Positions 57,275 to 64,000 of a stretch of 64,000 bases of DNA are shown one piece after another. Position 1 is the stretch's first letter; each line of letters begins with the position of its first letter. The translations under genes and the position numbers were made by a program. The stretch spans positions 4,836,001 to 4,900,000 of the forward strand of contig NZ_OY762512.1 of NCBI RefSeq assembly GCF_963665995.1, read 5' to 3'. Below the pieces are notes generated by a model, which was given only the letters and a program-made list of their open reading frames with translations, made no database searches and was not told where the DNA came from. Source of the DNA: Pleurocapsa sp. FMAR1 (GTDB taxonomy: Bacteria; Cyanobacteriota; Cyanobacteriia; Cyanobacteriales; Xenococcaceae).

Positions 57275-58047
57275 TTCGGTAAAGTTAAAATGTCTACCCC
57301 ATCTTTGGTAACTGCAATAGTATGTTCAAATTGAGCAGAAAGCTTACCATCTTTGGTAACTGCTGTCCAACCATCATCGAGCATCACAGCTTCCCAAGTC
57401 CCTTCGTTAATCATTGGTTCAATAGTAAATACCATTCCTGGTTTAAATTTCCGTTTCTGTCTTGGATCATGATAGTGGGGAATTTGAGGTGCGGTATGAA
57501 AAATATGGCTAACCCCATGCCCTACAAAATCTCTGACTACAGAAAAACCTTGCGACTCAGCATACTGTTGAATTGCTATGCCGATATCATAAATTCTCGC
57601 ACCTGGTTTGACTGCCGCAATTCCTCTTTTTAAACATTCCTCTGTGACTTCAACAAGTTTTTTAGCTGTATCCGAAGGAGTACCAACAAAAAAAGTTCTA
57701 GAAGTGTCGCCATGATAGCCATCTAAAATCGGGGTTACATCAATATTAATAATGTCGCCATTTTTTAAGATTTGTTTAGCGTTAGGAATGCCATGACAAA
57801 TCACTTCATTAACGCTGGTGCAAACTGAAGCAGTAAAAGGATTATCTGTAGGACCATATCCCAAAGGTGCGCTAATTGCGCCTCTTTTCTGTGTCCATTT
57901 CTCGGCAGCATCATTGATTTCTAGGGTACTTACTCCAGGTTTAACCATTGATGCCAAGAAATCTAGTAGTTCTGCGGCTAAAGCTCCTGCTCGACGCATC
58001 TTTTCAATTTCTCGACTAGAGAGTAAAGTAATTTGTTCGCTTCCCAT
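57271..58047 (-). CDS. map: Methionine aminopeptidase, type I
   Basis: 258 residues. Removes the initiator methionine from new proteins. The five metal ligands of the family are present: two Asp in [20 protein letters not shown], His in [18 protein letters not shown], Glu in [11 protein letters not shown] and Glu in QFEHTIAVT. The substrate His is in EVICHGIPN. The N-terminus [20 protein letters not shown] is typical. It is convergent with prmA, overlapping it by four bases. Cyanobacteria often carry several map copies, and which one this is cannot be told here. Confidence 0.95.
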   Translation of the reverse strand: MGSEQITLLSSREIEKMRRAGALAAELLDFLASMVKPGVSTLEINDAAEKWTQKRGAISAPLGYGPTDNPFTASVCTSVNEVICHGIPNAKQILKNGDIINIDVTPILDGYHGDTSRTFFVGTPSDTAKKLVEVTEECLKRGIAAVKPGARIYDIGIAIQQYAESQGFSVVRDFVGHGVSHIFHTAPQIPHYHDPRQKRKFKPGMVFTIEPMINEGTWEAVMLDDGWTAVTKDGKLSAQFEHTIAVTKDGVDILTLPN

Positions 58048-58126
58048 ATTTGTCTCTACTATGCTCGTTAATTGCTTTGTGTAATATTTAGTTTATCAAT
58101 TCTTCATGTTTGAATTACAGAGCGAT

Positions 58127-58156
58127 AAAAAAAGACCCAGGTTTTTCTGAGTCTTT
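58127..58156 (-). terminator. Terminator downstream of the acidic repeat gene
   Basis: On the minus strand AAAGACTCAG and CTGGGTCTTT form a 10-bp stem (one G-T pair) with a short A-rich loop, followed by TTTTTTT. It lies 43 nt after the stop of the gene ending at 58200 and upstream of map. Confidence 0.8.
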
Positions 58157-58199
58157 GTGCAGAATGTTTGATGAACAAAAGCATGATTAGAAATTAGGT

Positions 58200-60434
58200 T
58201 TAATCTTCTCGATATATTTCATGTAATTTTTGATTTTTTTCTTCAGTATCGTCCACTTTGACAGAATCTAATAAATCGTTTAATTCTCCTAATGATTCAT
58301 CAGACATTTGAGTCAACATATCAATTTGTTCTTCAACTGACTCTAAAGAACTTAAATCATTTAATTTTTCTGAAGAGTTGTCATCATCATCAAATCCCAT
58401 CATCAATTCATTAGACTCGGCTTCGAAAGATTCATCAAAGCTCATTTCCTCTGAAGAATTGTCATCATCTTCAAATTCCATCATTAATTCATCAGATTCA
58501 GCTTCAGCAGACTCATCAAAGCTTAATTCTTCGGACTCTGACTCTAGGCTAAATACTTCTGAAGAGTTGTCATCATCTTCAAATTCCATCATCAATTCAT
58601 TAGACTCGGCTTCGAGAGATTCATTTAAGCTTAATTCTTCGGACTCTGATTGATTTTCAGACTCAAATCCCATCATCAATTCATTAGACTCGGCTTCGAG
58701 AGATTCATCAAAGCTCATTTCCTCTGAAGAGTTGTCATCATCTTCAAATCCCATCATCAATTCATCAGATTCAGCTTGGGGAGATTCATCAAAGCTCATT
58801 TCCTCTGACTCAGACTCTAGACTAAATACTTCTGAAGAGTTGTCATCATCTTCAAGTCCCATTATCAATTCATCAGACTCGGCTTGGGGAGACTCATCAA
58901 AGCTCATTTCCTCTGATTGATTTTCATCTTCAAGTCCCATCATTAATTCATCAGACTCGGCTTGGGGAGATTGATCAAAGCTCATTTCTTCGGACTCTAA
59001 CTCTAGACTAAATACTTCTGAAGAGTTGTCATCATCTTCAAGTCCCATTATCAATTCATCGGCTTCGGCTTGGGGAGATTCATCAAAGCTCATTTCTTCG
59101 GACTCTGACTCTAGACTAAATACTTCTGAAGAGTTGTCATCATCTTCAAGTCCCATTATCAATTCATCAGATTCAGCTTCGGGAGATTCATCAAAGCTCA
59201 TTTCCTCTGACTCTGACTCTAGACTAAATACTTCTGAAGAGTTGTCATCATCTTCAAGTCCCATTATCAATTCATCAGATTCAGCTTCGGGAGATTCGTC
59301 AAAGTTCATTTCCTCTGACTCTGACTTTAGGCTAAATGCCTCGGACTCTGATTGATTTTCAGACTCAAATCCCATCATCAATTCATCAGATTCGGCTTCG
59401 GGAGATTCATCAAAGCTTAGTTTTTGCGTGGAGTTGTCGTCTTCAAATTCTCCGCTCAAGTCGTCAGATTCAACTTCAGCCAAAGATTCCTCTTTATCTG
59501 ATTGATAAAAATTTTCATACACATCTGAATTGGAAGTTTCTTCTTCTAATTCAAAATTAGACTCTTCAATTACATTTTCTATTGTTGATGATACGTCATC
59601 AGATGATTGAAGCTCAGATTCATCAAATGAGCCAAGTAGTTGATCTGCTAATTCTAGCTCTGAATTATTTTCAGTTATGCTTGTTGTCGATTCCTCAGAA
59701 AAGTTAGCAAATGGATTCATCTCTGTTTGCAGATTTTCTCCTGATTCATCTTCCTCTTCGAGAAATTCATCAGAATCAAATAGTGCTTCTGGTTCTTGTT
59801 CAATTTCTACATTGGTAGGAGTTTCTTCAATGGGGGATATTAGATTATCCAGTTGTCGCATAGATGAAGGTTTTTCTGCTTCTGCTTGCAGGCTACCTTT
59901 TTCTAATTCTATATTTTGCTTATGACTTTCTAAGTCAGCTATATTTTTATCTAACTCTTCTTTCTGTCTTTGACTTGCTATAAGCTGACTACTTGTTGCC
60001 TCTAATTCCTGTTTTTTCGAATAAATTTTCTCATTCCAATTATTTGATTCTGCTTCTAGTTGTTCCTTTTGATTATTTAAATTGGAAATTATACTTAATA
60101 GCTGATTATGTTCGGTTTGTAGAGAGTTAATTTCAATTTCTACCGCTTCCATTTTTGCAGTAGATTCGTTTAAAGATTGCTCTAGTTGAGATTTTTGACT
60201 ATTAAGTTCGGATAGCTGAATATTTGATACGTTATCATTTTGAATTTCTTGAGAATTTTTTTTACCGTTAGCTGTCAAAGCGATCGCTACGCAAGCCATA
60301 GATCCTACTGCACCACTACCCATCAGGGCATTTTTAAGTTTTCCATTCTCTACTACTAACATTCCAACACCAAAGGTTACACCAAAAGCAAGGGAAGCTA
60401 GCAGAATTTTATTAACAACTTTAGCTGATTCCAT
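58200..60434 (-). CDS. Acidic repeat membrane protein with coiled coil, function unknown
   Basis: 744 residues in three parts. Residues 1-55 hold two hydrophobic segments (ILLASLAFGVTFGVGMLV and ALMGSGAVGSMACVAIALTA). Residues about 65-195 are a Gln/Glu/Asn-rich coiled coil (for example SQLEQSLNESTAKMEAVEIE). The rest is strongly acidic. From about residue 340 to 690 there are eleven copies of a unit built on SFDESPQAESDELIMGLEDD, either about 27 or 36 residues long. A different conserved-looking C-terminus follows (VEEQIDMLTQMSDESLGELN). Long acidic repeats suggest a flexible binding region. I recognise no family. It is monocistronic with its own terminator. Confidence 0.8.
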   Translation of the reverse strand: MESAKVVNKILLASLAFGVTFGVGMLVVENGKLKNALMGSGAVGSMACVAIALTANGKKNSQEIQNDNVSNIQLSELNSQKSQLEQSLNESTAKMEAVEIEINSLQTEHNQLLSIISNLNNQKEQLEAESNNWNEKIYSKKQELEATSSQLIASQRQKEELDKNIADLESHKQNIELEKGSLQAEAEKPSSMRQLDNLISPIEETPTNVEIEQEPEALFDSDEFLEEEDESGENLQTEMNPFANFSEESTTSITENNSELELADQLLGSFDESELQSSDDVSSTIENVIEESNFELEEETSNSDVYENFYQSDKEESLAEVESDDLSGEFEDDNSTQKLSFDESPEAESDELMMGFESENQSESEAFSLKSESEEMNFDESPEAESDELIMGLEDDDNSSEVFSLESESEEMSFDESPEAESDELIMGLEDDDNSSEVFSLESESEEMSFDESPQAEADELIMGLEDDDNSSEVFSLELESEEMSFDQSPQAESDELMMGLEDENQSEEMSFDESPQAESDELIMGLEDDDNSSEVFSLESESEEMSFDESPQAESDELMMGFEDDDNSSEEMSFDESLEAESNELMMGFESENQSESEELSLNESLEAESNELMMEFEDDDNSSEVFSLESESEELSFDESAEAESDELMMEFEDDDNSSEEMSFDESFEAESNELMMGFDDDDNSSEKLNDLSSLESVEEQIDMLTQMSDESLGELNDLLDSVKVDDTEEKNQKLHEIYRED
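58370..59425 (-). repeat. Eleven-copy coding tandem repeat
   Basis: Within the acidic protein gene, units of about 108 nt (long form, including VFSLESESEEM) or about 81 nt (short form) alternate. The DNA copies are nearly identical over long stretches, which implies recent duplication and makes the copy number likely to vary between strains. The repeats produce several open frames on the plus strand that are only shadows. Confidence 0.9.
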
Positions 60435-60864
60435 TTTATGTAAGTTCGATATAAGTTAATTTATCCAAGAAGTTGTGTTTTCAGGCTAGTAGCTTGTTAT
60501 GACTACTGTACTTTGGCAAATTGAGCAACCAAGGGTTGATTGATTCTGAAATACGAGAACTTCCTTAGTCTTATTTTTAAGAGTTCCCAAATATATAGTG
60601 AAAACTAACAGATAGACCTACAAGCACTCAAAATACTGAATAAAATCATTAAAACTTGTTGAATTAAAGCAGCTTATTGAGGACAACAAAATGGAAAGAT
60701 AACTATAAATATTAAATTTATAGACTAAAAATACCTACCAAAATCTTACTGAATTATAAGTAGAAATTATCATTAGCTAAGATATCTACCGAAAAAGTTT
60801 CACTCAGTTAACAAATCAGTTTAAGATGGGGAAGGCGTAATAATACTTAATATTTACTATAACT
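60435..60864. other. Divergent spacer, nothing recognised
   Basis: 430 nt between the acidic repeat gene and grxC, AT-rich, with presumably divergent promoters. No gene, tRNA, strong hairpin or known operator was recognised. Confidence 0.5.
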
Positions 60865-61119
60865 ATGGCAGTAAAAGTAGAAATATATACCTGGAGTCGT
60901 TGTCCGTTTTGTATTCGTGCCAAAGGTCTATTGGACGAAAAAGGAGTTGAATATAGTGAATATTGTATTGATGGAGATGAAGATGCCAGGGATAAGATGA
61001 GAGCAAGAGCTAATGGCAAATCTAGCTTACCGCAAATATTTATTAACGATCGCCATATTGGCGGATGCGATAATCTTTATGCTTTAGAAGGCAATGGAGA
61101 ATTAGACCCTCTATTGTAG
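60865..61119 (+). CDS. grxC: Glutaredoxin 3
   Basis: 84 residues, compact dithiol glutaredoxin. Active site WSRCPFCIRAKGLL with Cys13 and Cys16, the GSH-binding SSLPQIFINDRHIGGCDNL containing the cis-Pro TVP-type site (here LPQ) and the GG-C-D motif. It reduces disulfides and glutathione adducts in the cytosol using glutathione. It lies 66 nt upstream of gshB on the same strand, a pairing widely kept in cyanobacteria, so the two are probably co-expressed. Confidence 0.95.
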   Translation: MAVKVEIYTWSRCPFCIRAKGLLDEKGVEYSEYCIDGDEDARDKMRARANGKSSLPQIFINDRHIGGCDNLYALEGNGELDPLL

Positions 61120-61185
61120 AGATGTATTCTGAAACTGTACCTTATTAAATTAGGAGTGCAGAGAAATTAACTTAAAGGTAACAGC

Positions 61186-62154
61186 GTGAAACTGGCATTT
61201 ATCATTGATCCTATAGCCAAACTAGATCCTGGACACGATAGTAGTGTTGCCATGATGGAAGCAGCGCAGTTATTAGGTCATCAAGTTTGGATTACGGTCG
61301 CCAATCAACTGAGCATTATTGAGGGAAAGGCTTGGGGATACTTACAAGCCGTCAATCTTAAACCGGTAAAGTTGGTTGATGAACATTGGCAGGCAGAAAC
61401 AGATTGGTATCAGATTCAGGGCAAAATTTTAACTTGTCTGGAGGAAATGGACGCTGTATTTATGCGCACCGATCCTCCTGTTACTGTTCCTTATTTGTAT
61501 ACGACGTACATATTAGATCTAATTGATCGCCGTAAAACTTTAGTAGTTAATTCTCCTCAAGGATTAAGAACTGCTAACGAAAAAGTATATGCCCTACAAT
61601 TTACCTCTGTAATCCCTGAAACTATCGTCAGCCAAGATAAGTTAGTAATTGCCAAATTTATAGATGAGAAAAAATCTGCTGTCTTAAAACCTTTGGGTGG
61701 TAAAGGAGGAGAGGGAATCTTATTTTTAGAAGCGGGCGATCGCAATTTTAATTCTATAATTGAAGTTAGCACTTACCGAGGGCGCGAACCCGTAATGGTT
61801 CAAGAATATTTATCTGCTGCTAAAGAAGGTGATAAAAGAATCATTATGCTAGATGGTGAACCCATTGGCGCAGTTAATCGTGTTCCTAGTGGTAATGATT
61901 TTAGAGGCAATATGGCAGTAGGGGGCAAAGCAGCAAAGATAGATATTACCGATAGAGAACAAGAAATTTGCGCGCTGGTTGCGCCCCAATTAAAAGCTGA
62001 TGAGCTTTATTTTGTAGGCATTGATGTAATTGGTGGATATTTAACGGAAGTTAACGTTACTAGTCCAACAGGAATCAGAGAAATAGATCGCCTTAATAAT
62101 GTCAGCTTAGGTGAGAAAGTTATTAAATGGGTAGAAAACAAGCTATCTAGATAG
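61186..62154 (+). CDS. gshB: Glutathione synthetase
   Basis: 322 residues, ATP-grasp enzyme joining gamma-glutamylcysteine and glycine. Motifs: MKLAFIIDPIAKLDPGHDSS at the N-terminus, VFMRTDPPVTVPYLYTTYIL, ATP-grasp lysine in SAVLKPLGGKGGEGILFL, KEGDKRIIMLDGEPIGAVNR and the Mg-binding end YLTEVNVTSPTGIREIDRL. The start is a GTG at 61186 with AAAGG about 8 nt upstream. It follows grxC and precedes the DUF2499-DUF3593 pair by 56 nt. gshA is not in this window. Confidence 0.95.
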   Translation: MKLAFIIDPIAKLDPGHDSSVAMMEAAQLLGHQVWITVANQLSIIEGKAWGYLQAVNLKPVKLVDEHWQAETDWYQIQGKILTCLEEMDAVFMRTDPPVTVPYLYTTYILDLIDRRKTLVVNSPQGLRTANEKVYALQFTSVIPETIVSQDKLVIAKFIDEKKSAVLKPLGGKGGEGILFLEAGDRNFNSIIEVSTYRGREPVMVQEYLSAAKEGDKRIIMLDGEPIGAVNRVPSGNDFRGNMAVGGKAAKIDITDREQEICALVAPQLKADELYFVGIDVIGGYLTEVNVTSPTGIREIDRLNNVSLGEKVIKWVENKLSR

Positions 62155-62210
62155 TGCTATTAAATTAGTAATCAGTTAGGGGCGAACGGCCGTTCGCCCG
62201 TACATCAGTA

Positions 62211-62552
62211 ATGCACGCATTATCAATTCCAACCTGGATAGTTCATGTCTCTAGCGTCCTTGAATGGGCTGCTGCTATTTACTACATTTGGCAGTATGGA
62301 GAGGTTACAGGCGATCGCTCTTGGTATAATTTATCATTTGCTATGTTGCCTGCCTTAGTTAGTGCTATGTGTGCCTGTACCTGGCACTTTTTTGATAATA
62401 CTCAATCTCTTGACTGGCTGGTTATCTTGCAGGCATCAATGACTGTAGTAGGAAATACTACAGTCTGTATTGCTGCTTGGGGAATTTGGAAAGCTTCTCG
62501 TCAGAACAGAATTAATACTCCTAATTCTCAATCAACGGTAAATCATGAATAA
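62211..62552 (+). CDS. DUF2499-family membrane protein
   Basis: 113 residues with three membrane helices. Conserved segments LSIPTWIVHVSSVLEWAAAI, SFAMLPALVSAMCACTWHFF and LDWLVILQASMTVVGNTTVC fit DUF2499, a family of cyanobacteria and plastids of unknown function. Conserved His, Trp and Cys in the membrane could bind a cofactor, which is speculation. It overlaps the next gene by 8 nt, so the two are translationally coupled. Confidence 0.85.
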   Translation: MHALSIPTWIVHVSSVLEWAAAIYYIWQYGEVTGDRSWYNLSFAMLPALVSAMCACTWHFFDNTQSLDWLVILQASMTVVGNTTVCIAAWGIWKASRQNRINTPNSQSTVNHE

Positions 62553-62835
62553 AGAAAGTTTATTTGCCATCTCTTTGTTTCCCTATCTTGGTTTTTTGTG
62601 GTTTATGACTCGCTCAGGAAAAACACCACGCTTGGCTTTAATTGGCTTTTATGTTCTATTAATTTTTGTGATAGTTACAATTCCTGCGGGCATCTATGCT
62701 CAAGCCCATTACGGAAAAGAATTAGCTAATGTCGATTGGCTTCATGGCAGCGCAGAATTGTTTTTAACTCTTTCCAATATTTTAGTGGTTTTGGGTTTTC
62801 GTCAGGCAATTATCAAACTGAAAAAGACTGAATAA
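62545..62835 (+). CDS. DUF3593-family membrane protein
   Basis: 96 residues with three hydrophobic segments: LFAISLFPYLGFLWFMTRSG, LALIGFYVLLIFVIVTIPAG and ELFLTLSNILVVLGFRQAI. This matches DUF3593, which is found with DUF2499 in cyanobacteria and has plant homologues in the chloroplast. Its start overlaps the DUF2499 gene by 8 nt. The tight coupling suggests a two-component membrane complex, probably linked to photosynthetic membranes. No function is established. Confidence 0.83.
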   Translation: MNKESLFAISLFPYLGFLWFMTRSGKTPRLALIGFYVLLIFVIVTIPAGIYAQAHYGKELANVDWLHGSAELFLTLSNILVVLGFRQAIIKLKKTE

Positions 62836-62840
62836 TACTG

Positions 62841-62990
62841 AACCCAGACAAGTTTTACTTTATCTGGGTTCGATTGCTATATGCTGACCTTTTATATTGG
62901 TTGGTCAGCGTTATTTATAGCCTATAGTCTAAGCTGCTTACCTGGCTTAACACTGTGATCCGAATCACGAAGTTCGCGAACTTAACAAAA
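62841..62990. repeat. Cluster of four hairpins after the DUF3593 gene
   Basis: AACCCAGA/TCTGGGTT (62841-62870), GCTGACC/GGTCAGC (about 62884-62910), GTGAT-CCGA-ATCAC (62955-62968) and the 14-nt palindrome AAGTTCGCGAACTT (62970-62983). The first may terminate the grxC-DUF3593 unit. The last two, back to back, resemble the hairpin clusters at 23.6 and 34.6 kb. Confidence 0.6.
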
Positions 62991-63070
62991 GCCTGGTTAT
63001 TTGTCGATGCGATCGCCAAATAAAAATTAGATTTAATTAATCACCTAAATTAAGCTTGCTCTAACCTCAT

Positions 63071-63835
63071 TTAATTATTAGAAGTCAGAGGAATGGAAAT
63101 AGATGCTGCTGCGGGCTGTTCGATTTCCGTAGGTGCGTCGTCTTTGACCAAAGAACGAGAATTATCGCCAGCCGTAAACATATTGCCAACCATGGCAAAC
63201 ATGGCATCAATTTTGCGTTTGCGCCATTCGGCAACTAAAGCATCTACCTGTGTATTCGATAATCTCCGCTGCATTGCTTCATAGAGGTAGGCTGCGTGTC
63301 TGGTTTCGTCTTCGGCGACGCTGAGGATACTCTGCTGTAGATTACGGCTTTTAGGTTCGTGTTCGGGTAAGGCTCTTGCCATCCGTGCAAAATCTTTACT
63401 GGCATCTAGCTCTAGGATATAAGTGCTAGCCATAAACACCTGCCAATCTATTTTGTCAGCTTTGAGTGATGCTGGATCATAATCACGATAATACTTACCA
63501 AAGAAAGGACTAGGCTTTTCTGTTTTTTTGCTCTGCTGTTTTCTTTCCTCAAAAGTCATTACCTGTTTTCCTAGCTGCTTGAGTCCATGAGCAAAGATTT
63601 GACCATGGCGTTTTTCATCGGCAGCATGGATCGTTAGCTTCTCGGCTAGCCAGGTATCTCCTTCTGTAGAGGCTCTTGCTGCTAGATTACTCAAAAAAGG
63701 TACTGCTCCAGATTCGGCTAGTTGAAAACCTGCTAGGGTGTTAGGACGAGTTTGCGGATCTCGTAATCTGTTCGCCAAAATGTAGGCTGTAGCACCTGAA
63801 CCAATAGCGTTGAGAATGTTGGTAAAAAAGTCCAT
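63071..63835 (-). CDS. Ferritin-like diiron-domain protein
   Basis: 254 residues, helical. Two ExxRH-type metal motifs are seen: AADEKRHGQIFAHGL and VAEDETRHAAYLYEAM, with additional Glu in FQLAESGAVPF and YILELDASKDFARM. These make up a four-helix diiron site of the ferritin/rubrerythrin class. The sequence suits an oxidase, hydroxylase or iron-handling protein; the particular activity is not evident. The C-terminal 30 residues are a polar, Pro/Ala-rich tail. The N-terminal FTNILNAIGSGATAYILANR looks like a weak hydrophobic helix. It stands alone. Confidence 0.8.
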   Translation of the reverse strand: MDFFTNILNAIGSGATAYILANRLRDPQTRPNTLAGFQLAESGAVPFLSNLAARASTEGDTWLAEKLTIHAADEKRHGQIFAHGLKQLGKQVMTFEERKQQSKKTEKPSPFFGKYYRDYDPASLKADKIDWQVFMASTYILELDASKDFARMARALPEHEPKSRNLQQSILSVAEDETRHAAYLYEAMQRRLSNTQVDALVAEWRKRKIDAMFAMVGNMFTAGDNSRSLVKDDAPTEIEQPAAASISIPLTSNN

Positions 63836-63926
63836 TGCGATTTAATTATTTATGTGGGGCTAGTTCTATTGTATTCAAGATAATTATTTAAATCTAAATT
63901 TCGGTGATGGATTCAACCTAAATCGA

Positions 63927-64000
63927 TTAAGCTTGCTGTTGCTCCCACAGTCTCAGTCTGATTAGAAACTGCTGCCAGTATTCGCTGAGAGCTTCGGCAT
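63927..64000 (-). CDS. C-terminal end of an unidentified gene (partial)
   Basis: At the right edge the minus strand is open into the window and ends at TAA 63929-63927. The last residues are AEALSEYWQQFLIRLRLWEQ followed by QQA. This is a protein-like helical tail. The rest of the gene lies beyond the window, so nothing can be said about function. Confidence 0.4.
   Translation of the reverse strand, partial: AEALSEYWQQFLIRLRLWEQQQA

Noticed and set aside
58370-59425. CRISPR-like array
   Set aside because: The repeats are long, in frame and encode protein. There are no unique spacers or cas genes.
58378-59925. Several Ser/Asn-rich plus-strand frames
   Set aside because: They are antisense shadows created by the repeats of the acidic protein gene.

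Overview
The window is a piece of a cyanobacterial chromosome. The evidence is psaA-psaB, a cyanobacterial ndhD, the ARC6-type division protein ZipN/Ftn2, minCDE, several small families known mainly from cyanobacteria and plastids (DUF3531-, DUF3146-, DUF3181-, DUF2499- and DUF3593-like), and the very frequent octamer GCGATCGC (HIP1). The low GC, large spacers and abundant small repeats fit a unicellular or pleurocapsalean/chroococcalean genome, but I cannot name the species from sequence alone.

Layout. 0-10 kb: small conserved genes, a membrane-tethered response regulator, a cupin/TetR divergent pair, a VanZ-LamG membrane protein, smc, a secreted orphan, a decayed TRAP-transporter gene and tRNA-Val(GAC). 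10-20 kb: an alpha/beta hydrolase, cysE, zipN/ftn2, a frameshifted DUF1537 kinase gene, minC-minD-minE, a Uma2 nuclease and a PSI-accumulation-factor-like protein. Division genes (zipN, minCDE) therefore lie within about 6 kb of each other. 20-36 kb is accessory-like: short orphans, gene fragments, a DUF2231 protein, an SDR, an S23/four-helix-bundle gene, a Crp-type regulator, an EEP phosphatase, an orphan pstS with a possible Pho box, gdhA, a duplicated-domain DUF6745-like protein with a Uma2 gene, a DsbA-like protein, a glutathione-reductase-like flavoenzyme and a broken IS630 transposase. 36-52 kb: ndhD, a YaaW-like gene, a damaged restriction-modification locus, an RND efflux gene with one in-frame stop, tRNA-Arg(ACG), moaC, small conserved genes, an ABC exporter and psaB/psaA. 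52-64 kb: a lipoprotein, serA, prmA, map, a highly repetitive acidic membrane protein, the glutathione pair grxC-gshB, the DUF2499-DUF3593 pair and a ferritin-like protein.

The most unusual structural theme is a set of short, GC-rich, hairpin-forming repeats (about 40-90 nt, often several perfect hairpins with 3-5 nt loops in a row). They lie between genes and have also entered coding sequences. Two clusters sit in frame in the four-helix-bundle gene, one bounded by inverted repeats sits in the IS630 transposase, and one separates a DNA methyltransferase from a 5'-truncated restriction enzyme. Related modules recur near 11.0, 23.4, 25.9, 34.6, 34.8, 35.4, 39.4 and 62.96 kb. Other points of interest are the response regulator whose output domain is replaced by a coiled coil and a C-terminal membrane helix, the acidic protein with eleven near-identical repeats, and three otherwise intact reading frames broken by single lesions (DUF1537 kinase, RND permease, IS630). 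No CRISPR array, prophage, rRNA or complete defence island was seen. All family assignments are from reading the sequence, with no database search.
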